Origin: Shinella zoogloeoides
GTDB taxonomy: Bacteria > Pseudomonadota > Alphaproteobacteria > Rhizobiales > Rhizobiaceae
DNA: 64,000 bases
Direction: 5' to 3'
NCBI RefSeq assembly: GCF_022682305.1
Contig: NZ_CP093528.1
Coordinates: 2,865,501 to 2,929,500, forward strand
The position numbers and the translations under genes are program-made. The notes beneath the pieces were generated by a model. The model was not told the DNA's origin, did no database searches, and saw only the letters and a program-made list of their open reading frames with translations. The stretch's first letter is position 1. Every line of letters starts with the position of its first letter. This document shows positions 16,541 through 26,758 of this stretch, one piece after another.

Positions 16541-17545
16541 ATGCTGACAGCCCTTCTCGCCACGCCCCTCGTCCTCCTCGTCGCCGGCTTTGCCTTCTCG
16601 GCATGGAGAACACGGGCGCTCGAGCGGCAGTTCCCGAATGTCGGCGAACCGATCGACATCGGCGGCCTGCGCATGAACAGCGTGTTCGTGCCGGCCGGCA
16701 CGACGGCGGACCTGCCGCCCGTCGTTTTCATCCACGGCGCGAGCGGCAACCTTCGCGACCAGATGCATGCCTTCCGCAACAGGCTCGAAGGTCGCGCCGA
16801 TCTCCTCTTCCTCGACCGCCCCGGCCACGGATATTCCGAGCGTGGCGGGCCGGAGAATGCGTTTCCCGATGGCCAGGCGCACGCCATCGCGCGGCTGATG
16901 GACAGGCGCGGCATCGGCAGGGCCATCATCGTCGGCCACTCCTTCGGCGGCGCCATCGCCGCGAGCTTTGCGCTGGAGCACCCGGAAAAGACGGCGGGGC
17001 TTCTCTTCCTCGCCCCCGCCACACATCCCTGGCCGGGCGGCATCGACTGGTACTACGATCTCGCGAAGCTGCCGGTGATCGGCTGGCTCTTCAGCCATAT
17101 CGTGGCCATGCCCGCCGGCCTCCTGCGCATCGAGGGCGGCACCCGGTCCGTCTTCTCCCCCAATCCTTGCCCTGACGACTATATCGCGGCGACGGCCCCC
17201 GCCCTCGTGCTGCGCCCGAAAACCTTCCGCAACAATGCAATCGACGTGGCGAGCCTGCTCGATCATGTCCGCCGCATACAGCCGCGCTACGCCGAGATCC
17301 GCACGCCGACAGTCATCGTTACCGGCGATACGGACGGCATCGTCTATGAGGAAATTCATTCGCGCGGACTGGCGCGCGATATTGCCGGGTCGGAACTCGT
17401 GTGGATCCGCAATCTCGGCCACAAGCCGGATTACGTCGTCACCGATCTTGCCATAGAGGCGCTGGAGAAGATCGCCGGCCGGGATCGCGACCTCCAGGAA
17501 TCGGCAAGGCGGGCCGAGGCCCGCCTTGCGAAGGATCACATATAG
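16541..17545 (+). CDS. Membrane-anchored alpha/beta hydrolase
   Basis: A 334-residue alpha/beta-hydrolase. An N-terminal hydrophobic helix (LTALLATPLVLLVAGFAF) probably anchors it. The oxyanion loop is VVFIHGASGNLRDQ, and the nucleophile elbow is VGHSFGGAIAASFALEHPEK (Ser near residue 132). The acid is probably in VIVTGDTDGIVYEEIH and the base His in RNLGHKPDYV. The substrate is unknown; relatives include esterases and haloperoxidase-like enzymes. It is convergent with pyk, 9 bases apart. Confidence 0.85.
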   Translation: MLTALLATPLVLLVAGFAFSAWRTRALERQFPNVGEPIDIGGLRMNSVFVPAGTTADLPPVVFIHGASGNLRDQMHAFRNRLEGRADLLFLDRPGHGYSERGGPENAFPDGQAHAIARLMDRRGIGRAIIVGHSFGGAIAASFALEHPEKTAGLLFLAPATHPWPGGIDWYYDLAKLPVIGWLFSHIVAMPAGLLRIEGGTRSVFSPNPCPDDYIAATAPALVLRPKTFRNNAIDVASLLDHVRRIQPRYAEIRTPTVIVTGDTDGIVYEEIHSRGLARDIAGSELVWIRNLGHKPDYVVTDLAIEALEKIAGRDRDLQESARRAEARLAKDHI

Positions 17546-17554
17546 AAGGCGCTG

Positions 17555-18994
17555 TCAGACGCCGCTGACGCCGTCGGCGGCGATATAGGCAATGCGCAGC
17601 ATGTTCGTCGCGCCGGGCGTGCGCAGCGGCACGCCGGCCGAGATGATGATGCGGTCACCCGGCTTGCCGAATTCTTCGGCAACCACGATGCGGCAGGCGC
17701 GGTTGACCATGTCGTCGAGGTCTTCAGCGTCGCCCGTGACGACGCAGTGCAGGCCCCAGACCACCGACAGACGGCGCGCGGTCTCGATGACCGGCGACAG
17801 CGCCAGGACCGGCGTATCCGGCCGCTCGCGCGCGGTGCGCAGGCCCGTCGTGCCCGACGAGGTGTAACAGACGATAGCCGACAGCTTCAGCGTCTCGGCG
17901 ATCTGGCGCGCGGCGAGCGAGATGGCGTCCGCGCCGGTCGCTTCCGGCGTCGAGCGCTGGGCGTAGATGATGCCCGGATAATGCGGGTCGCGCTCGACCT
18001 TGCTGGCGATGGACGCCATGGTGGAGACCGCCTCGACCGGGTAATCGCCGGAAGCGGATTCGGCCGACAGCATCACGGCATCCGCGCCTTCGAAGACGGC
18101 GGTCGCGACGTCGGAGACTTCGGCGCGGGTCGGCACCGGCGCGGAGATCATCGATTCCAGCATCTGCGTGGCGACGACGACCGGCTTGCCGGCGCGGCGG
18201 CAGGCGCGGATGAGCTGCTTCTGCAGGCCGGGAACGGCTTCCAGCGGCATTTCCACGCCAAGGTCGCCACGGGCGACCATGAGGGCGTCGGAAAGCTCGA
18301 TGATCTCGTCGATGCGCTCGATGGCCTGCGGCTTCTCGATCTTCGACATCAGGCCGACGCGGCCGCGCGCGACCTTGCGCACTTCGGCAAGGTCTTCCGG
18401 ACGCTGGATGAACGAGAGCGCCACCCAGTCGACGCTGCCGGTCGCCAGAACGGCGTCGAGGTCGATACGGTCCTTCTCCGTCAGCGCGCCCACGCCGAGC
18501 AGCGTGTCGGGCAGGCTCACGCCCTTGCGGTCGGAGATCTTGGTGCCGGAGACGACCGTGCAGACGATGGACTTGCCGTCGGACGACTCGGCGCGCAGAT
18601 GCAGCTTGCCGTCGTCGATCAGCAGGCGATGGCCGGGCTTGACCGCTTCGAGGATTTCCGGATGCGGCAGGAACACGCGGGTGTTGTCGCCGGGCACATC
18701 CTTGTTGTCGAGAGTGAAGGTCTGGCCGGGCTTCAGTTCCTCCGAGCCGTTGGCGAACTTGCCGACGCGCAGCTTCGGCCCCTGGAGGTCGGCGAGGATG
18801 CCGATCGGGCGGCCGCAGCGGGCTTCCACGGCGCGGATGCGGCTGATCAGCGTGCGCATCACGTCATGGCTGGCGTGGCTCATATTGATGCGGAACAGGT
18901 CTGCTCCCGCCTCGTGCAGCTTCTGGATCATCTGCTCGTCAGACGATGCCGGTCCGAGCGTGGCGAGGATTTTGACTTTTCTGTTCCGTCTCAT
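17555..18994 (-). CDS. pyk: Pyruvate kinase
   Basis: A 479-residue enzyme making pyruvate and ATP from phosphoenolpyruvate and ADP. Visible are the N-terminal KILATLGPASSDEQMI, MSHASHDVM, the catalytic block MSKIEKPQAIERIDEIIELS, MVARGDLGVEMP, VVATQMLESMI and DAVMLSAESASGDYPVEAV (Mg/K binding). The C-terminal allosteric domain is complete. The length matches bacterial type II enzymes. The start overlaps the stop of the DUF1036 gene by one base, so the two are co-transcribed. Confidence 0.96.
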   Translation of the reverse strand: MRRNRKVKILATLGPASSDEQMIQKLHEAGADLFRINMSHASHDVMRTLISRIRAVEARCGRPIGILADLQGPKLRVGKFANGSEELKPGQTFTLDNKDVPGDNTRVFLPHPEILEAVKPGHRLLIDDGKLHLRAESSDGKSIVCTVVSGTKISDRKGVSLPDTLLGVGALTEKDRIDLDAVLATGSVDWVALSFIQRPEDLAEVRKVARGRVGLMSKIEKPQAIERIDEIIELSDALMVARGDLGVEMPLEAVPGLQKQLIRACRRAGKPVVVATQMLESMISAPVPTRAEVSDVATAVFEGADAVMLSAESASGDYPVEAVSTMASIASKVERDPHYPGIIYAQRSTPEATGADAISLAARQIAETLKLSAIVCYTSSGTTGLRTARERPDTPVLALSPVIETARRLSVVWGLHCVVTGDAEDLDDMVNRACRIVVAEEFGKPGDRIIISAGVPLRTPGATNMLRIAYIAADGVSGV

Positions 18995-19527
18995 CAGTTC
19001 TGGCTCTCCTGCGTCCCTGGCGTATCGGAGAGCTGCACCATCCAGCTTCCCTGCCGCCCCGTGTCATATTCCTTGAAGCCCATGCGCTGGAAACCGCGTG
19101 CGAAGCAGTCCTCGACGCCGGTGATCTTGAACTCGTTCTCGGCGACGCACATGTTGACGTCGCCGGTCCAGCGGCCGCCGCGGGCGGCGTCCTCGGCATA
19201 GAGATAGTAGTAGCGCGACTGCAATTCGCCCTCGATCAGCGTGGCGCAGGTCGTGGCCGGCACCTGCCACCAGCCCTCGGTCACCCAGCCTTCCTTGGCG
19301 CGGTAGCCGATGGCGACGCCGACGAGGTTCTGCGTGCCGTTGCAGACGCGGAAATCGGCCCTCGCCTCATCCGCGACGGAAAAGGCGAGAAAACCCGCGA
19401 CGAGGAAGAGGCCGGCCTGGAAAAGGCCGCCGGCTTTCGAGAAAAACGGGCGATGGGTCTTGGCTCTCACGGCTTCCAATGGAACTCCGTTGATTTGAAT
19501 ATGCGCTTTCTTGCGACGGCGGGGCAT
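18994..19527 (-). CDS. DUF1036 membrane-anchored or secreted protein
   Basis: A 177-residue protein with a basic start (MPRRRKKAH), one hydrophobic segment (AGLFLVAGFLAFSVADEARA, about residues 39-58) and a DUF1036 domain: FRVCNGTQNLVGVAIGYRA, GWVTEGWWQVPATTCATL, YYYLYAEDA. Four cysteines in the domain suggest disulfides, hence export to the periplasm. The family's function is unknown. It is the first gene of a two-gene unit with pyk. The ATG at 19527 is preferred to a TTG nine bases earlier. Confidence 0.85.
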   Translation of the reverse strand: MPRRRKKAHIQINGVPLEAVRAKTHRPFFSKAGGLFQAGLFLVAGFLAFSVADEARADFRVCNGTQNLVGVAIGYRAKEGWVTEGWWQVPATTCATLIEGELQSRYYYLYAEDAARGGRWTGDVNMCVAENEFKITGVEDCFARGFQRMGFKEYDTGRQGSWMVQLSDTPGTQESQN

Positions 19528-19664
19528 GAATGTCAACGCGGCTCTAATCGATTACATTGTCATGAAAAGAGAAGGAATCTTTCCCGAACGCCAAGCATTG
19601 CGGGTTGCGGGGCGGATCGCCCCATGCGATCACTTGCGGGGCGCGGCGTACAATCGGCAAAAGC

Positions 19665-20453
19665 ATGCAGGACCATCCTCCTTTCGAGATCATCGACGGC
19701 GACACAAGCCTGGGGCTTGTCATTCTCGCGGACCACGCAACGAACCTCCTGCCCGAACGCTACGGCCGCCTCGGCCTGCCGGAAAGCGCCTTCGAGCGCC
19801 ACATCGCCTACGATATCGGCGTGGAAGGCGTGGTGCGCGGCCTCAATGCCCGGCTGAACGCACCGGTGGTCATGAGCCGCTTTTCCCGCCTCCTCATCGA
19901 TCCCAACCGGGGCGAGGACGACCCGACGCTCGTCATGCGCATTTCCGACGGCGCGATCATTCCAGGCAATCATCCGATCACGCCGGAAGAATGGCAATAC
20001 CGGCTGGAAGCCTTCCACCGCCCCTATCACGATGCCGTGTCCCGCACGATCCGTGCGGTTGAGGAACGGACCGGCAAGGCTCCGCTCGTCATCTCCATGC
20101 ATTCCTACACGCCGGCCTGGAAAGGCGTTCCCCGCCCCTGGCACGTGACGGTGCTGTGGGACAGCGATCCGCGCGCCGTGCGCCCGCTGCTTGCCGAACT
20201 GGAATCGCCCGGCGACGTGGTGGTGGGCGACAACGAGCCTTATGACGGGGCGCTGCGCGGCGACACCCTCTTCCATCATTGCATGAAGCCGGGTATCGCC
20301 CATGCACTCATCGAGATCCGCCAGGACGAGATCGGCGATGCGGACGGGATTGCCCGCTGGGCCGACCGGCTGGCGCCGATCTTCGCCCGGTTGAATGCGG
20401 ACGAGGCCCTGCACACATACGAGATACACCCTTCCCGCACCGGACCGTACTGA
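19665..20453 (+). CDS. N-formylglutamate amidohydrolase family protein
   Basis: A 262-residue member of the HutG-like N-formylglutamate amidohydrolase (FGase) family. Motifs include LVILADHATNLLPERYG, HIAYDIGVEGVVRGLNARLN, RLLIDPNRGEDDPTLVMRIS and VISMHSYTPAWKGVPRPWHV. The family removes formate from N-formylglutamate in histidine breakdown or cleaves related N-acyl bonds. No hut genes are nearby, so the substrate may differ. It is followed 10 bases later by the DUF1244 gene. The other family member at 52.5 kb resembles it only distantly. Confidence 0.85.
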   Translation: MQDHPPFEIIDGDTSLGLVILADHATNLLPERYGRLGLPESAFERHIAYDIGVEGVVRGLNARLNAPVVMSRFSRLLIDPNRGEDDPTLVMRISDGAIIPGNHPITPEEWQYRLEAFHRPYHDAVSRTIRAVEERTGKAPLVISMHSYTPAWKGVPRPWHVTVLWDSDPRAVRPLLAELESPGDVVVGDNEPYDGALRGDTLFHHCMKPGIAHALIEIRQDEIGDADGIARWADRLAPIFARLNADEALHTYEIHPSRTGPY

Positions 20454-20463
20454 GACCGAAACG

Positions 20464-20769
20464 ATGACCGAACTGACGAAAGACCAGCAGACCGAATTCG
20501 AGGCCGCCGCCTTCCGGCGCCTCGTCAGGCACCTTCGCGAACGCAGCGACGTGCAGAACATCGACCTGATGAACCTTGCCGGCTTCTGCCGCAACTGCCT
20601 GTCGAACTGGTATCGCGAGGCGGCCAACGAGGCCGGTGTCCCGCTCGACAAGGATGCCTCCCGCGAGATCGTCTACGGCATGCCCTACGAGGAATGGCGC
20701 ACCCTGCACCAGCGCGAGGCGAGCGATGCGCAACTTGCCGCCTTCGAGGTCAACCGCCCGAAGGAATGA
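20464..20769 (+). CDS. DUF1244 family protein
   Basis: A 101-residue protein with the whole family block: EFEAAAFRRLVRHLRERSDV, QNIDLMNLAGFCRNCLSNWY (two cysteines) and GMPYEEWRTLHQREAS. Small, soluble, helical. The function is unknown. The ATG at 20464, ten bases after the amidohydrolase stop, gives the family's normal start. It probably shares a transcript with that gene. Confidence 0.9.
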   Translation: MTELTKDQQTEFEAAAFRRLVRHLRERSDVQNIDLMNLAGFCRNCLSNWYREAANEAGVPLDKDASREIVYGMPYEEWRTLHQREASDAQLAAFEVNRPKE

Positions 20770-20881
20770 CGCCGCCGGCGCGCGAAAATCCTGAACGAAC
20801 GCGCGACAGGCCTTGATCTTGCCGGAAGTTCGCGGCAAGTCACGGCACCTTTCGAATTTCCAGCCATCCAAGGAGAAGACC

Positions 20882-21148
20882 ATGTCGGATGCCCACGGCG
20901 TAGCACGCGACCAGCTTCGCGCGTTCATCGAGCGGATCGAACGCCTCGAGGAAGAAAAGAAGACCATCGCCGACGACATCAAGGACGTCTATGGCGAAGC
21001 CAAGGGAACCGGCTTCGACACCAAGATCCTGCGCAAGGTCATCCAGATCCGCAAGCAGGACAAGGACGAGCGCATGGAGCAGGAAGCAATCCTCGACACC
21101 TACCTGCAGGCCCTCGGCATGATCGAGCTGCCGCCGGACGCCGAATAA
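20882..21148 (+). CDS. gapR: GapR, chromosome-binding protein (DUF2312/UPF0335)
   Basis: An 88-residue coiled-coil DNA-binding protein: [20 protein letters not shown], then [20 protein letters not shown] and [20 protein letters not shown]. This is the UPF0335/DUF2312 family that contains Caulobacter GapR. GapR tetramers encircle overtwisted DNA ahead of replication and transcription forks and aid topoisomerases; it is essential or important in alphaproteobacteria. The start has a strong AAGGAGAA site. An unusually long palindromic terminator follows immediately. Confidence 0.9.
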   Translation: MSDAHGVARDQLRAFIERIERLEEEKKTIADDIKDVYGEAKGTGFDTKILRKVIQIRKQDKDERMEQEAILDTYLQALGMIELPPDAE

Positions 21149-21153
21149 GCCTT

Positions 21154-21215
21154 CGACCAGTTCCAACAAAAAACCCGCCGGATCGCTCCGGCGGGTTTTT
21201 TGTTGGAACTGGTCG
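21154..21215. terminator. Bidirectional terminator with 29-bp perfect arms
   Basis: The left arm (21154-21182) and right arm (21187-21215) are exact reverse complements over 29 bases around a TCGC loop. Both strands carry TTTTTT after the GC-rich core CCCGCCGGA/TCCGGCGGG. It ends gapR from the left and the DUF882 gene from the right, and sits within 6 bases of both stop codons. The perfect pairing beyond the T-runs is longer than termination needs. Confidence 0.85.
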
Positions 21216-21220
21216 GCCAG

Positions 21221-22996
21221 TCAGTTGCCGGCGCTCTCGAACTTGCGCACTTCCATGAAGTTGACCGCCGTGCCGCTGAACCGGCCTGCGTCGATCGACT
21301 TGCCCTCGGACTGGAAGCCGGCCATGTAGACGGTCGTCGGCGCGGCGCGCAGCGTGCGGCTGACAAAGCGCGGGGCCTTGACCGGCTTGGCGTTGGACGA
21401 GACGCTATCCTGGGCGAGCGCCCATTGCGACAGGATCTTCTGCGTCGCCTTCGGTTCGGTGCGGATCGCGCCGCGGCTGGCGGCATCGGCATCCTTCTTC
21501 TTCGGGCGACCGCCCTTCGCGGGCGTTTCCTCGACCGTCTTCGCGTCGAAAGCGTCCGCACCGGAAAGCGAGCGGGTGCCGCCAGCCGGAAGCAGCGCGG
21601 CCATCTCGACCGGCGTGCCGTCCGACTGGTCCGTCGCCGGATCGGCCACGGGGTCGGCAAGCGCGGCAAGGCCGGACCGGTCGGCGGTAGACGGCAGGGC
21701 GACCTGCGCTTCCGCGGCCGCCATCAGCGCCGTCTGCGACTTGTCCAGTTCGACCTGTGGGCGCAGGCCCGGCACCGGAACCATGGCCAGCTCCACGCCG
21801 TCCTCGGCTGCGGCTTCCGCCGTCATGGTCTCTGCCGGCTGCGCGTCGCCAGCCTGCGTGCGGGCGCCCAGCATCATGGGAACCGGAACCTTGTAGGCGG
21901 CAAGGTCCTCGAATTCGGGCTTCCGCTCCTCAGCCGTCGCCGCTTCCAGCGCCGCGACGGCGCCGCTGGTCGTCGGCGCGACAAGGGCAAGCTCGCTCGT
22001 CGCCTCGGCGGACTTGAAGGCCGGGCGGTTCCCCGGGACGGGCGCGTTGAAGGCGACCTCCGTCTCGGCCGCCGTGACGGCCGGCTGCACGTCCTCAACG
22101 ATCTTCGCCTTGGAGCCGCCGGGATTGCTGGCATCGAATTCGTCCGCGATGGTCGCGGTGCTGGCGATCATTTCGGGTTCTTCATCCTCGTCGCCGCCGC
22201 CGCCGAAGAGCGCGGCGAGGAAACCGCCCTTGCGCTTGGACGCCTTGGGGCTGGAGCCGCCGCCGGCAACTTCGATCGTGTCCGCGCCGACGCGGCGCTT
22301 GTAGTCTGCCACGGCCTGCTGGTAGCCCGGCAGCGGCTTGCCGTCGGCCGGCACGTGCATGGTCTTGCCGTCGGGGAAGAGGCTGACGAGTTCCTGGCGG
22401 CTCATGCGCGGCCATGCGCGCACGCTGCCAACGTCGAGATGGACGAAGGGCGAGCCGGATGTGGGATAGAAGCCGACGCCGCCGACCTGAAATTTCATGG
22501 CCGTGGCGCGCAGGTTCGCGAGCTTGACGCCCGGAATGTAGAAGTCCATCGCCTTGCCGAGCATGTGCTGGCTCTTCTTGGCGACGCCCTTGGAGCGCGA
22601 GCGCAGCATGCCGTTCGTCGCCGGCGAGCGATAGGCGGAAACGACGTTGATGTACCCCTTGCCGCCGACCTTCTGGTAGACTTCCCAGACGAGGTCGAAG
22701 AGGCGCGGGTCCATCTTCGTGGGTTCGTTGCGGCGCCAGTCGCGCAGGAACGTGTTGAGCTGCTTGAGGCCGCGCTGATCGTAGCGCCCGTTGCGCTTGA
22801 AGGTGATCTCGGCCTTTTCCTTGGTGTGGATGAAATAGAGCTTGAGCGTGCGGTTGCCGCTCTCGGCCTGAACCGTCGCGGGGATGGAAGCGGGCAGGAT
22901 CAGGGCGGCGGAAAGCACGGCCGTGGTCAACGCCTTCGGCAGCTTATGCAGCACTGTCTTGCAGAGGCCGCTCAGGGAGGCCCCCTGACGCTTCAT
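21221..22996 (-). CDS. DUF882 (M15-like) cell-wall protein with long disordered tail
   Basis: About 591 residues. A signal sequence (KALTTAVLSAALILPASI) leads into a DUF882/peptidase M15-like domain with the family's zinc-site blocks SAYRSPATNGMLRSRSKG, SQHMLGKAMDFYIPGV and SPFVHLDVGSVRAWPR. These occupy about residues 60-230 and resemble YcbK-type murein endopeptidases. The remaining 350 residues are low-complexity, rich in Ala, Pro, Glu and Thr. Start choice is uncertain: I prefer the ATG at 22996; an ATG at 23098 is possible. It is probably a periplasmic cell-wall enzyme. Confidence 0.8.
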   Translation of the reverse strand: MKRQGASLSGLCKTVLHKLPKALTTAVLSAALILPASIPATVQAESGNRTLKLYFIHTKEKAEITFKRNGRYDQRGLKQLNTFLRDWRRNEPTKMDPRLFDLVWEVYQKVGGKGYINVVSAYRSPATNGMLRSRSKGVAKKSQHMLGKAMDFYIPGVKLANLRATAMKFQVGGVGFYPTSGSPFVHLDVGSVRAWPRMSRQELVSLFPDGKTMHVPADGKPLPGYQQAVADYKRRVGADTIEVAGGGSSPKASKRKGGFLAALFGGGGDEDEEPEMIASTATIADEFDASNPGGSKAKIVEDVQPAVTAAETEVAFNAPVPGNRPAFKSAEATSELALVAPTTSGAVAALEAATAEERKPEFEDLAAYKVPVPMMLGARTQAGDAQPAETMTAEAAAEDGVELAMVPVPGLRPQVELDKSQTALMAAAEAQVALPSTADRSGLAALADPVADPATDQSDGTPVEMAALLPAGGTRSLSGADAFDAKTVEETPAKGGRPKKKDADAASRGAIRTEPKATQKILSQWALAQDSVSSNAKPVKAPRFVSRTLRAAPTTVYMAGFQSEGKSIDAGRFSGTAVNFMEVRKFESAGN

Positions 22997-23191
22997 CGAT
23001 GCGAACAAATTTGCCAACTCTTTCCCCGTCCAAAGGACAACGAGCGTCCGTTGCCCAGATGACTGCCAATTGCGGTAAGAGCATGGCAAATCGGCCACAC
23101 TCTTTGTCGCACCCCCGTTATAGTGAACAATCCACTAACAGGGAATAAACGGCAATCGAGAAATCCCAAGTGGCCGGGATTTCAGGGGTTT

Positions 23192-24721
<1,530 letters not shown>

Positions 24722-24886
24722 TGGAACCTCCTTGCCGAAGGCGCGCGTCATGCACGCCCTTGGGGACTGAATACCAGCGGACCATGGCAGAAAGGGTTGA
24801 ACATGCCGTTTTGAGAAAGGCTTGCATTTTAACCAACGCCGACGCAAGCAATGAACCCGACCTGCCCATCAGGAAGAGAGATATCG

Positions 24887-26740
24887 ATGACCCGCACTTT
24901 CCTTGCCCCCCGGATCGACTTCGCACCGGCAGAGGCCGCAGCTACCGCCGGATTGGGCGACCTGCCCGGCTGGAACCTCACCGACCTCTACCCCTCGCCG
25001 GCCTCGCCTGAATTCAAGGCCGACATGCAGAAGGCCGCAACGGATTCGCTCGCCTTCGAGGCGAAGTGGAAGGGCAAGCTCGACGCCGCCACCGAGAAGA
25101 CTGGCGACGAGGGCATCGGCGCGGCCGTGCGCGAATTCGAGGCGCTGGAAGACGTGATGGGCCGCCTTATCTCCTTTGCGGGCCTCACCTATTTCACCAA
25201 CACGACCGAGCCGGCGAACGGTAAGTTCTATGGCGACGCGCAGGCCAAGCTCACCGACCTCGGCGCGCATCTCCTGTTTTTCTCCCTTGAACTCAATAGG
25301 ATAGAAGACGAACGCATCGAGGCGGCGCTGACGAACGACGCGCTTGCCGCACACTATCGCCCGTGGATCGAGGACCTGCGCAAGGACAAGCCCTACCAGC
25401 TCGACGACAAGACCGAACAGCTCTTCCTCGAAAAGTCGATGACGGGCGCGGCTGCCTGGAACCGCCTCTTCGACGAGACGATGGCCTCGCTCCGCTACAC
25501 GATCGACGGCGAGGAACTGCCGCTGGAAATCGCCCTCAATCAGCTCCAGTCGCCGGACGGCGAGGCGCGCCGCAAGGCGGCAGAAGCGCTGGCGAAGACC
25601 TTCAAGGACAACATCCGCACCTTCACGCTGATCACCAACACGCTCGCCAAGGACAAGGAAATCTCCGACCGCTGGCGCGGCTTCGAGGACATCGCCGACA
25701 GCCGGCACCTCGCCAACCGCGTCGAGCCGGAAGTCGTCGCGGCGCTGGCGGAAGCCGTGCGCGAAGCGTATCCGCGCCTCTCCCATCGCTATTATACGAT
25801 GAAAGCAAAGTGGCTCGGAATGGAGCAGATGGATTACTGGGACCGCAATGCGCCCCTTCCCGAGACACCCGACGCGACCATTCCGTGGAGCGAGGCGCGC
25901 GAAACGGTGCTCTCCGCCTACAGCGCCTTCGCGCCGGAAATGGCGGCCATCGCCAAGGACTTCTTCGACAAGGGCTGGATCGACGCGCCGGTGCGTCCCG
26001 GCAAGGCCCCCGGCGCCTTCGCCCATCCGACCGTGCCCTCCGCGCACCCTTACGTTCTCGTCAACTACATGGGCAAGCCGCGCGACGTGATGACGCTCGC
26101 CCACGAGCTTGGCCATGGCGTGCATCAGGTTCTGGCCGGCGGCCAGGGCGCATTGATGGCCTCGACCCCGCTGACGCTCGCCGAGACCGCCTCCGTCTTC
26201 GGCGAGATGCTGACCTTCCGCAGCCTGCTCGACAAGACGAAGGACAAGCGTGAGCGCAAGGCCATGCTCGCCCAGAAGGTGGAGGACATGATCAACACGG
26301 TCGTGCGCCAGATCGCCTTTTACGAATTCGAGCGCAAGGTGCACACCGCGCGCAAGGAAGGCGAACTCACCAGCGACCAGATCGGCGAACTCTGGCTCTC
26401 CGTGCAGGGCGAAAGCCTCGGCCCGGCGATCCGCATCTCCGAGGGCTACGAGACCTACTGGGCCTATATCCCCCACTTCATCCACTCGCCCTTCTACGTC
26501 TATGCCTATGCCTTCGGCGACTGCCTGGTGAACTCGCTCTATGCCGTCTACCAGCAGGCCGAGACCGGCTTCCAGGCAAAGTATTTCGATCTGCTCAGGG
26601 CCGGCGGCACCAAGCATCACACCGAACTCCTCAAGCCCTTCGGCCTCGATGCGAGCGATCCGTCGTTCTGGAGCAAGGGACTGTCGATGATCGAGGGGCT
26701 GATCGACGAACTGGAAGCGCTCGATAAGGCGTCATCTTAA
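24887..26740 (+). CDS. pepF: M3 family oligoendopeptidase F
   Basis: A 617-residue zinc peptidase. The M3 motif AHELGHGVHQ supplies the HExxH residues (about 405-409), and the third ligand Glu lies in TPLTLAETASVFGEMLTFRS. The N-terminal region (LPGWNLTDLYPSPASPEF) is the standard PepF start. It cleaves short cytosolic peptides. The ATG at 24887 follows AGGAAGAGAG. It is followed 18 bases later by pabB. Confidence 0.93.
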   Translation: MTRTFLAPRIDFAPAEAAATAGLGDLPGWNLTDLYPSPASPEFKADMQKAATDSLAFEAKWKGKLDAATEKTGDEGIGAAVREFEALEDVMGRLISFAGLTYFTNTTEPANGKFYGDAQAKLTDLGAHLLFFSLELNRIEDERIEAALTNDALAAHYRPWIEDLRKDKPYQLDDKTEQLFLEKSMTGAAAWNRLFDETMASLRYTIDGEELPLEIALNQLQSPDGEARRKAAEALAKTFKDNIRTFTLITNTLAKDKEISDRWRGFEDIADSRHLANRVEPEVVAALAEAVREAYPRLSHRYYTMKAKWLGMEQMDYWDRNAPLPETPDATIPWSEARETVLSAYSAFAPEMAAIAKDFFDKGWIDAPVRPGKAPGAFAHPTVPSAHPYVLVNYMGKPRDVMTLAHELGHGVHQVLAGGQGALMASTPLTLAETASVFGEMLTFRSLLDKTKDKRERKAMLAQKVEDMINTVVRQIAFYEFERKVHTARKEGELTSDQIGELWLSVQGESLGPAIRISEGYETYWAYIPHFIHSPFYVYAYAFGDCLVNSLYAVYQQAETGFQAKYFDLLRAGGTKHHTELLKPFGLDASDPSFWSKGLSMIEGLIDELEALDKASS

Positions 26741-26758
26741 AAGAAGCCGGAAGCCCGT

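Noticed and set aside
24869..26620. Long minus-strand open frame opposite pepF
   Set aside because: Antisense shadow of a clear M3 peptidase gene with no homologous motif of its own.
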